Positions 1 to 4,886 of a stretch of DNA of 7,217 nucleotides are shown here, piece after piece. The DNA comes from CAYYJM01 sp964471755 (lineage in GTDB: Bacteria > Planctomycetota > Planctomycetia > Gemmatales > Gemmataceae), in assembly GCA_964471755.1 (NCBI GenBank), contig CAYYJM010000296.1:1-7217 (forward strand). The letters are read 5' to 3'. The notes below the pieces were generated by a model. It searched no databases and was not told the DNA's origin. It saw only the letters and a program-made list of their open reading frames with translations. Numbering within the stretch: position 1 is the stretch's first letter; each line of letters begins with the position of its first letter. The position numbers were made by a program, and so were the translations under genes.

Positions 1-773
1 TCTTGCCGTTGCGTCTCCAGACTCTGCTGCGTCTGACGAATCAGGGCGTCCAACTGCGTTGCCTGGCCCTGACGCTGCTCGATCTGCGTCACCGCCTCGG
101 CCGCGATCTTCTCGACTCGCTCCCGCGCCTCTCGACCGATGCGGGCCGCCTCCGGAACCGTCGCCAGGGTCGCCAACTCGGTGTCCAGTTTCTTGATCAC
201 CGCGTCCAGACGCTGGCGCGTCGCCTCGGCCAGGCTGGTCCCCTCCTCGCCCAGCACCGACTTCAACTGCTTCTCGGCCGCCTTGCTCAGGCCGTCGAAG
301 CGCTGCTGAAGATCGGCCGTCAGTTTGCGCAGCTCGTCGGCCTGCTCCGCGATCGGCCGCTCGGCCAGCAGGAGCAGCTTGCCGGCCGGAAGCAGATCGT
401 ACGCTCCCGCCTTGCTTCCCGCCTGCACCAGCTTCCGCGTCTGGGCGTCTTCCAGCGTCCGGGAAGAGGTCGTCCCCTGCTCCTTGGCACTGAGAGCCTT
501 GCCGGCCTTGCCAGCGACCAGTTTCAGGAACGCGATCACGTTGTTCTCGTGCCAGGCTGCCGCCCCGGCGGGATCGGCCATCTCCCAGGCCTGTCGGCCG
601 GCGTCCGTGACGTTGAAGTTCTTGCCGTCCTTCTCCAGGTAGCCGGCCTCGACCAGCGGGGCGAGAAAGGCTTCCTGGGCCTTCTTCGTCAGCGCGGTCA
701 GCTGTGCCGGCTTGACCTTCTTGCCGCCCGCCTCGATGGCTTTCTGCAGTGCCTCCCGGATGTCCTTCTCCAT
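1..773 (-). CDS. Partial hypothetical protein with tandem winged-helix-like units and a C-terminal coiled coil
   Basis: Reading the minus strand gives one uninterrupted frame of about 257 codons that leaves the window at its left edge, so the C-terminus is missing. I do not recognise the family. Residues about 20-66 look like a winged helix: a helical stretch, then LVEAGYLEKDG, then a wing-like strand ending in VTDAGR. Residues about 75-137 repeat the layout (KLVQAGSKAGAYDLLPAGK). From about residue 140 to the edge the protein is helical, rich in Gln, Glu, Ala, Leu and Arg, and looks like a coiled coil. There is no signal peptide. A perfect AGGAGG lies at 784-779, only 2 nt before an ATG at 776 but 5 nt before the second ATG at 773, so I start at 773. 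An in-frame ATG at 839 has no ribosome site and falls inside the predicted promoter. A DNA-binding or scaffold role is inference; the reading frame itself is clear. Confidence 0.8.
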   Translation of the reverse strand, partial: MEKDIREALQKAIEAGGKKVKPAQLTALTKKAQEAFLAPLVEAGYLEKDGKNFNVTDAGRQAWEMADPAGAAAWHENNVIAFLKLVAGKAGKALSAKEQGTTSSRTLEDAQTRKLVQAGSKAGAYDLLPAGKLLLLAERPIAEQADELRKLTADLQQRFDGLSKAAEKQLKSVLGEEGTSLAEATRQRLDAVIKKLDTELATLATVPEAARIGREARERVEKIAAEAVTQIEQRQGQATQLDALIRQTQQSLETQRQ

Positions 774-815
774 CATCGCCTCCTGCCCTGGTTCGCGTGG
801 ATCGCCTTTACGGAG

Positions 816-844
816 GTTGTACCCCGAGCTTTCCGGCATGGCAA
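816..844 (-). promoter_or_regulatory. Predicted sigma70-type promoter for the leftward gene
   Basis: On the minus strand TTGCCA (844-839, five of six matches to the -35 consensus) is followed by a 17-nt spacer and TACAAC (821-816, four of six matches to the -10 consensus). Transcription would start near 809 and give a leader of about 36 nt carrying the AGGAGG ribosome site. Consensus match only; no expression evidence. Confidence 0.5.
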
Positions 845-848
845 GCGC

Positions 849-877
849 GTGACATCGCCGCGCCGATGCGGTACAAC
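849..877 (+). promoter_or_regulatory. Predicted sigma70-type promoter for the rightward two-gene unit
   Basis: GTGACA (849-854, five of six -35 matches), a 17-nt spacer and TACAAC (872-877) form a promoter facing right. Transcription would start near 884, leaving a leader of about 34 nt before the gene at 918. The -10 hexamer and spacer length are the same as in the opposing leftward promoter, and the two -35 boxes are separated by 4 bp (845-848). This symmetry makes both more believable than either alone. Confidence 0.5.
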
Positions 878-917
878 TGCGCCGGAGGGTCGCCATCCGG
901 ACAGATTCGAGGTAGCC

Positions 918-2078
918 ATGCCGAAGAAGGTCGCCGCCATCGTCACGGAATACCGCCGGCACAGTCACGCCGACGTCCTCGTCGGCAAGATCCTCGACGG
1001 CTTCCTGTACGACGGCAAGGAGAAGCCCGATCTCGAACTCGTGACGCTGTACGTCGATCAGACGCCGGCCGGCGACTGGAGCGTCGATCTGGCGAAGAAG
1101 CACGGCTTCACCCTGTGCAAGACGATCGCCGAGACCCTGACGCGCGATGGCAAATCGCTCGCCGTCGAGGGCGTCCTCTGCGTCGGCGAACACGGCCACT
1201 ATCCGACCAACGAACGCGGTCAGATCCTCTATCCACGCCGACACTTTTTCGAGTCGGTCTGCAAGGTCTTCACCCAGGTCGGCAAGAGCGTGCCCGTCTT
1301 CAATGACAAGCACCTGGCAGCGAGCTGGGAAGACGCGAAGTGGATGTACGATCGCGCCCACGAACTGCACGTGCCGTTCCTGGCCGGGTCGTCGCTGCCG
1401 GTGACCTGGCGTCGGCCGGAACTGAAGCTGGAACGCGGCGCGAAACTGACCGGCGCGGTGCAGATCGGCTATGGCCCGCTGGAGGGCTACGGCTTCCACG
1501 CCCTGGAGGCGATGCAGTGCCTGGTCGAACGCCGGGCCGGTGGCGAGGTCGGCGTCGCGGCCGTGACCTGCTTGCAGGGAGAGGCCATGTGGCAGGCCCT
1601 CGACAAGGGCCGGTGGTCGAAGCCACTGCTGGAGACGGCGATGGCCCTGGTGCCGGCCCATGCGAAGGCCGACGTGCGGGCGACCACGACGAAGGCGAAG
1701 GACGCGGCCGTCTGGCTGATCGAGTATCGCGACGGCTTCCAGGCAGCGCTGGCCATGCTCAACGGCTGGGTCTACGAGGGCGACGGCGGCGCGTTCGTCT
1801 TCGCCGGCCAGGTCAAGGATCAGGAGAAGCCAGCCGCGTGTCACTTCTACCTGCAACAGCCCGATCCGTTCGCCCACTTCGGCTATCTGCTGCGGGCGAT
1901 CGAGAAGATGATCCACACGAGCCACCCGCCGTATCCGGTCGAGCGAACGCTGCTGACGAAGGCCGACGGCGGCAAGCGCGTGCCGACGCCACACCTGGCG
2001 ATCAAGTACGAGCCGACGGATTATCCCTTCGCGACGGGGCCGGTGCCGAAGGGGTTCCAGCGGGGAGCCCGGCCATGA
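918..2078 (+). CDS. Hypothetical protein of 386 residues, possibly related to Gfo/Idh/MocA-type oxidoreductases
   Basis: I cannot assign a function. From memory, similar proteins occur as unnamed conserved proteins in planctomycetes and related phyla. The N-terminus (KKVAAIVTEY, residues 3-12) could be the first strand of a Rossmann-like fold, but no clear GxGxxG loop is visible. Conserved-looking blocks are GEHGHYP (90-96), YPRRHFFE (105-112), FNDKHL (128-133), AGSSLP (156-161) and YGFHALEAMQ (191-200). The last third has a strand-rich stretch at about 265-310 and ends with HPPYPVERTLL (336-346) and TPHLAIKY (357-364). There is no signal peptide or membrane segment, so it is probably cytoplasmic. 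I chose the ATG at 918 because GAGG (909-912) lies 5 nt upstream and a predicted promoter precedes it; the frame stays open far upstream only because it lies antisense to the leftward gene. Its stop overlaps the next gene's start (ATGA), indicating co-translation with the glycohydrolase. Confidence 0.85.
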   Translation: MPKKVAAIVTEYRRHSHADVLVGKILDGFLYDGKEKPDLELVTLYVDQTPAGDWSVDLAKKHGFTLCKTIAETLTRDGKSLAVEGVLCVGEHGHYPTNERGQILYPRRHFFESVCKVFTQVGKSVPVFNDKHLAASWEDAKWMYDRAHELHVPFLAGSSLPVTWRRPELKLERGAKLTGAVQIGYGPLEGYGFHALEAMQCLVERRAGGEVGVAAVTCLQGEAMWQALDKGRWSKPLLETAMALVPAHAKADVRATTTKAKDAAVWLIEYRDGFQAALAMLNGWVYEGDGGAFVFAGQVKDQEKPAACHFYLQQPDPFAHFGYLLRAIEKMIHTSHPPYPVERTLLTKADGGKRVPTPHLAIKYEPTDYPFATGPVPKGFQRGARP

Positions 2079-2917
2079 AACGCAGCGACCGGAAACAGCA
2101 GGCCGAGCAGACAGTGCTGATCGCCCACCAGGGTTGGTACGAGGCACCCAGCGGCCAGCGCGTGGACATCGCCGACGCGGTCGCTCACTGCCTGGACGGA
2201 ACGCGCGCCTTCACGCCGGGGGAGATGGCCCGGCTGGTCCGCAAGGCGCTCGCCCGGCCGGCGCGAGCGGAGCCGACACGAATCGAGGTCCACGCGGAGA
2301 CGACGCTCGCCGGCGTTCGGCGGCTGCTGGCCGAACAACCCCAGCGGGCCGTGGCGGCGCTCAACTTCGCGTCGGCGAAGAACCCCGGCGGCGGCTTCCT
2401 CAACGGCAGCGAGGCCCAGGAGGAATCGCTCGCCCGCAGTTCCGCCCTGTACGTCTCACAGCTGCGTGCGGCCGACTACTACGACGACCACCGCCAGACG
2501 CGCTCGTGCCTGTACACCGATGCCATGATCCTGTCACCGGCTTGCCCCGTCTTCCGGGCCGACGACGGCACGCTGCTGGAGGAGCCGTACGCGGCGACGT
2601 TCCTGACCAGCTGCGCCCCCAACGCGGGAGCCGTGGCCAGGAACACGCCGCACGAACTCGATCAGGTGCCGGACGTGCTGCGGCGGCGCGGCGAGCGCGT
2701 CCTCGCCCTGGCCGCGGCCCACGATTACGAGGCGATCGTCCTGGGAGCGTGGGGCTGTGGTGTGTTCGGCAACGAGCCGGACGTGGTCGCGGGCATCTTC
2801 CGCGACCTGCTGACGGGCACCTGGGCGGGGCGGTTCGCACGCGTCGTCTTCGCGATCTTCGACCGGTCGCCGGAGCAGGCGACGCTCGCCGCCTTCCGCG
2901 GGGGACTGGGTGTCTGA
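2075..2917 (+). CDS. Microbial-type poly(ADP-ribose) glycohydrolase (TIGR02452 / PARG_cat_microb family)
   Basis: The protein has 280 residues, the usual size for bacterial PARGs. The family removes ADP-ribose chains from proteins by cutting ribose-ribose bonds, releasing ADP-ribose. The signature GGG-X7-QEE is complete: Gly105-Gly107 (within NPGGGFLNG), then Gln115-Glu116-Glu117; by analogy with Thermomonospora PARG the second Glu is catalytic. An N-terminal helical part (about 1-60) precedes the macrodomain-like fold. LGAWGCGVFGN (223-233) is the late glycine-rich loop that contacts the ADP-ribose phosphates, and VVFAIFD (257-263) is the last core strand. It is cytoplasmic, with no signal peptide. 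The ATG at 2075 overlaps the upstream stop by 4 nt, so translation is probably coupled; the frame continues upstream only as a shadow of the preceding gene. No ADP-ribosyltransferase is visible in the window, so its target is unknown. The family call is strong; the physiological role (DNA damage, toxin reversal or NAD turnover) is open. Confidence 0.93.
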   Translation: MKRSDRKQQAEQTVLIAHQGWYEAPSGQRVDIADAVAHCLDGTRAFTPGEMARLVRKALARPARAEPTRIEVHAETTLAGVRRLLAEQPQRAVAALNFASAKNPGGGFLNGSEAQEESLARSSALYVSQLRAADYYDDHRQTRSCLYTDAMILSPACPVFRADDGTLLEEPYAATFLTSCAPNAGAVARNTPHELDQVPDVLRRRGERVLALAAAHDYEAIVLGAWGCGVFGNEPDVVAGIFRDLLTGTWAGRFARVVFAIFDRSPEQATLAAFRGGLGV

Positions 2918-2933
2918 GCGAGTCGCGCTCAGA
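2913..2933. terminator. Hairpin overlapping both convergent stop codons; candidate bidirectional terminator
   Basis: TCTGAGCG (2913-2920) and CGCTCAGA (2926-2933) are perfect 8-bp arms around a 5-nt loop. The left arm contains the TGA of the glycohydrolase gene (2915-2917) and the right arm contains the reverse-strand stop of the LysM gene (2931-2929). No T-run follows on either strand, so it may pause or protect transcripts rather than act as a classic intrinsic terminator. Confidence 0.5.
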
Positions 2934-3291
2934 ATTCGCCGTTGGGATCGGGAAACGGCGTGGCCGCCTCGGGGATGATCAACACCGTGCCGGGGGTCGG
3001 CTCCTTCGCCGGTGGCAGCGTGGCGCGATTGGCCTGGCGAATGAGATCCTGCCGGGCGGCGTCACCGTAGTATTGCCGGGCGAGGCGGTTGAGCGTCTCG
3101 CCGTCGCGAACCGTGTGGCGTCGTCGCGCGTCGGGAGGTGGCAGGGCCGAGACGCTGGCGGCCTGCGCGAAGGTCGGATTCGGCGTCGATTGCACCGCCT
3201 GAGCGGGCAGGTCCTTGCGATAGAACAGCACCGCGATGGTGATGACGAGCCCGATCCCGACGACCATTCCGATCCTGGCATCGTTGGGCAT
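2929..3291 (-). CDS. Small membrane-anchored LysM-domain protein
   Basis: The 120-residue product has a short N-terminus, one hydrophobic segment at about 7-24 (GMVVGIGLVITIAVLFY), a Pro/Ala/Gln/Ser-rich linker (about 28-57) and a LysM domain at about 58-107. The domain starts HTVRDGETLNRLARQYYGD and ends with the typical PGTVLIIP strand. LysM domains bind the glycan of peptidoglycan, so the likely place is the inner membrane with the LysM part outside the cytoplasm. I start at 3291 because it puts the hydrophobic segment right after the N-terminus, as in signal anchors, with a G-rich site (GGGGG) 7 nt upstream. An in-frame ATG at 3399 would add 36 Arg/Gly/His-rich residues and bury the anchor, so I reject it. 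No enzyme domain is attached; it probably acts as an anchor or spacer. It converges with the glycohydrolase gene and is divergent from the PII operon. Confidence 0.85.
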   Translation of the reverse strand: MPNDARIGMVVGIGLVITIAVLFYRKDLPAQAVQSTPNPTFAQAASVSALPPPDARRRHTVRDGETLNRLARQYYGDAARQDLIRQANRATLPPAKEPTPGTVLIIPEAATPFPDPNGEF

Positions 3292-3502
3292 GGCGAAACC
3301 CCCGTTGCTGTGGTTTCGCGGCTGGCGGGTCCTCCGATTCCGTGCCGGGTGGTGTCCTGCTCCTGACTTCCATCCTGCCCGAAATCGGCCGATCGGCACC
3401 AGACCGATTCCGCCCTTCGCGACGAACTTTTTGGCCCGGCGGCCGTTCCGTGCGTCAGGGTCGCCACGCCGGGCACGTTCGGCATAGACGGCAGAGCCGT
3501 TG

Positions 3503-3514
3503 CGGGCCGGCCCG
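3503..3514. promoter_or_regulatory. 12-bp GC palindrome next to the PII promoter
   Basis: CGGGCCGGCCCG (3503-3514) is a perfect palindrome ending 3 bp before the extended -10 element of the PII operon. Its place in the promoter spacer fits an operator, but short GC palindromes are frequent in DNA this rich in G+C, so the call is weak. Confidence 0.25.
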
Positions 3515-3517
3515 GGG

Positions 3518-3526
3518 TGTTATGAT
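3518..3526 (+). promoter_or_regulatory. Extended -10 promoter of the PII-antiporter operon
   Basis: TGTTATGAT (3518-3526) matches the extended -10 form TGnTATAAT in all but one position. A -35 box is poor (TTGCGG at 3500-3505, spacer only 15 nt), which is typical of extended -10 promoters. Transcription would start near 3533, giving a very short leader of about 12 nt that begins at the G-rich ribosome site (3534-3538). No other convincing promoter lies in 3292-3544. Confidence 0.45.
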
Positions 3527-3544
3527 CTTGCCAGGGGGTGCTTC

Positions 3545-3892
3545 ATGAAACTGATCCTCGCCATCATCCAGCCGTCGAAGCTGGAGGCCGTGAAGGAGGC
3601 CCTCGCCCGTGTCGAGGTCTTCCGCTTGACCATCGTCGACGTCCTCGGCTTCGGCCGACAGAAGGGCCACTCCGAGGTCTACCGCGGCCATGAGGTCAAC
3701 GTCCATCTGCTGCGCAAGGTGCAGCTTCAGATCGCCGTCAACGAGGACTTCGTTGAACCGACGGTCAACGCGATCATGGAGGCAGGCCGAACCGGGCCGG
3801 AGGGCCGTATCGGCGACGGCAAGATCTTTATCCTGCCGCTGGAGGACTGTATCCGTATCCGTACCGGAGAACGCGGCCCGGAGGCGATCTGA
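3545..3892 (+). CDS. PII family signal-transduction protein lacking the uridylylation tyrosine
   Basis: The product has 115 residues; PII proteins usually have about 112. PII trimers bind ATP or ADP and 2-oxoglutarate and control transporters and enzymes through the T-loop. In E. coli GlnB numbering the T-loop is clear: GFGRQKGH (35-42), Gln39, Tyr46 and Lys58, which contact ligands or support the loop, are kept. Tyr51, the residue uridylylated by GlnD, is Val51 (YRGHEVNV), and position 49, phosphorylated as Ser in cyanobacteria, is His. The B-loop reads TGPEGRIGDGK (83-93), three residues longer than TGKIGDGK of E. coli, while Lys93, Arg104 and Arg106 match GlnB Lys90, Arg101 and Arg103. The C-terminus IRIRTGERG is the PII signature. 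The G-rich site 3534-3538 lies 6 nt before the ATG. It opens a five-gene operon without amtB or glnA, so it may regulate a partner other than ammonium uptake. The family is certain; the glnB/glnK class is not. Confidence 0.95.
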   Translation: MKLILAIIQPSKLEAVKEALARVEVFRLTIVDVLGFGRQKGHSEVYRGHEVNVHLLRKVQLQIAVNEDFVEPTVNAIMEAGRTGPEGRIGDGKIFILPLEDCIRIRTGERGPEAI

Positions 3893-3899
3893 GGACTCC

Positions 3900-4481
3900 A
3901 TGAAGATTCTCACGCTCGAAAAACTGACCAGCGAGAAGTGGCTCAACCTGTTCGCGGCGACGTTCGAGAACCGCGGCCATCGCGGCCGCTGGGTCTTCGC
4001 GTCGCGCCGGGAGCAGCCGCACGACGCGACCCGAACCCGGGCCGACGCCGTCATCATCGTGCCACTACTCAAGGACCCCGGCCAGCCGACACGCCTGGTC
4101 ATGATCCATGAATTCCGCGTCCCGGTCGGCGGCTACACCTACGGTCTGCCGGCCGGCCTCATCGAGGAAGGCGAACCGATCGAGGAGGCCGCGCGACGCG
4201 AGATCGCCGAGGAAACGGGCCTGGAACTCGTGTCGGTGCAGCGCGTCACGCAGGGGCTCTACTCGACCAGCGGCATGACCGACGAGAACGCGGCGATGGC
4301 GTTCGTCGAGGTGCGGACGCCACCAGGCGGAACCCAGACCCTCGACGCCGCCGAGGACATCGAGGTCCGTCTGCTCGACTGGGCCGCGATCAACGCCCTG
4401 TGCAACGACCGGTCGGTGAAGATCGATGCCAAGGCGTGGATGGTTCTCTACCTCTATCAGCGTCTCGGCCAACTGGAGTGA
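3900..4481 (+). CDS. Nudix hydrolase, probably ADP-ribose pyrophosphatase
   Basis: The product has 193 residues, a usual length for bacterial ADP-ribose pyrophosphatases. The 23-residue Nudix box is perfect at 86-108 (G-X5-E-X7-REIAEETGL) and supplies the Glu residues that bind Mg2+. Upstream, RLVMIHEFRVPVGGYTYGLP (65-84) matches the strand and loop before the box in ADP-ribose enzymes, and YSTSGMTDE (121-129) lies about 15 residues after it, where ADPRases carry their substrate-class motif. The expected reaction is ADP-ribose + H2O to AMP + ribose 5-phosphate, in the cytoplasm; GDP-mannose or another NDP-sugar remains possible. ATG 3900 follows the PII stop by 7 nt, and GAGG (3891-3894), overlapping that stop, lies 5 nt upstream, so the two are likely co-translated. 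The Nudix family call is certain; the substrate is inferred. Confidence 0.93.
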   Translation: MKILTLEKLTSEKWLNLFAATFENRGHRGRWVFASRREQPHDATRTRADAVIIVPLLKDPGQPTRLVMIHEFRVPVGGYTYGLPAGLIEEGEPIEEAARREIAEETGLELVSVQRVTQGLYSTSGMTDENAAMAFVEVRTPPGGTQTLDAAEDIEVRLLDWAAINALCNDRSVKIDAKAWMVLYLYQRLGQLE

Positions 4482-4486
4482 CGGCG

Positions 4487-4858
4487 ATGCGCGACCCGGT
4501 CGGATTCCTGCTCTGCGACGATCTGATCTTCACCAGCCGGATCACCGGCACCGCCTGGGCTCTCGGCCTGGACGTGCGGACCTGCCGGACGGTCGAGGCG
4601 CTGGTGAAGCTCGCCGACGAGGTGGCTCCGACCTGTGTCGTCCTCGATCTGCACCATCCGGGCCTGGACCTGCCGGCACTGCTGGCGGAACTGCGCGACC
4701 GATGCGGTGAGATGCCGCGTGTGGTCGCCTATGGCTCGCACGTCGAGGCGGCGACGCTCCGCGCGGCCCGCGCGGCCGGCTGCGATCTCGTGCTGCCGCG
4801 CAGCGCCTTCGTGGAACGTCTGCCCGCTGAACTCCCCGCCTGGCTCGATCCCACCTGA
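4487..4858 (+). CDS. Stand-alone receiver-like domain protein, degenerate
   Basis: The 123-residue product has the size and strand-helix rhythm of one CheY-type receiver and no output domain. The acidic pair after the first strand is Asp11-Asp12 (LLCDDL) and the putative phosphoacceptor is Asp54 (VVLDLHHPGLD). The Thr/Ser that should end strand 4 aligns with Gly83 (VVAYGSH), and the Lys of the last strand is replaced by Pro104-Arg105 (LVLPRSAF). Without these two residues normal phosphorylation switching is doubtful, so it may be a constitutive interaction module, or be phosphorylated atypically. ATG 4487 is preceded by GGAG (4475-4478) with 8 nt spacing and sits 5 nt after the Nudix stop. 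A GTG at 4478 overlaps that stop but has no ribosome site. No histidine kinase is visible nearby. Its place between the Nudix and antiporter genes suggests a link to transport control, which is inference. Confidence 0.8.
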   Translation: MRDPVGFLLCDDLIFTSRITGTAWALGLDVRTCRTVEALVKLADEVAPTCVVLDLHHPGLDLPALLAELRDRCGEMPRVVAYGSHVEAATLRAARAAGCDLVLPRSAFVERLPAELPAWLDPT

Positions 4859-4886
4859 ATCGTCTGCTTGACAGGATACCTTCCGC

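Noticed and set aside
3..917. Open plus-strand frame continuous with the gene at 918, which would make a 691-residue protein
   Set aside because: This stretch is antisense to the leftward coding region, is very Arg/Leu-rich, and has no ribosome site at its start; the ATG at 918 has a ribosome site and a promoter.
1340..2074. Open in-frame extension upstream of the glycohydrolase, giving 525 residues
   Set aside because: It lies inside the preceding gene in another frame and reads as low-complexity Arg/Gly/Ala; the PARG homology fits a start at 2075.
2134..3366. 410-residue plus-strand frame crossing the PARG gene end and the LysM gene
   Set aside because: Arg/Gly-rich shadow spanning two opposed real genes and their shared stop region.
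3384..3408. Overlapping ATCGG/CCGAT inverted repeats in the LysM-PII spacer, as an operator
   Set aside because: ATCGGCCGAT (3384-3393) is short, not placed at a recognisable promoter, and CCGAT is common in this GC-rich DNA; no support for function.
4868..4873. Perfect TTGACA just before the antiporter gene, as an internal promoter
   Set aside because: No -10-like hexamer lies 15-19 nt downstream; that position is already inside the coding sequence.
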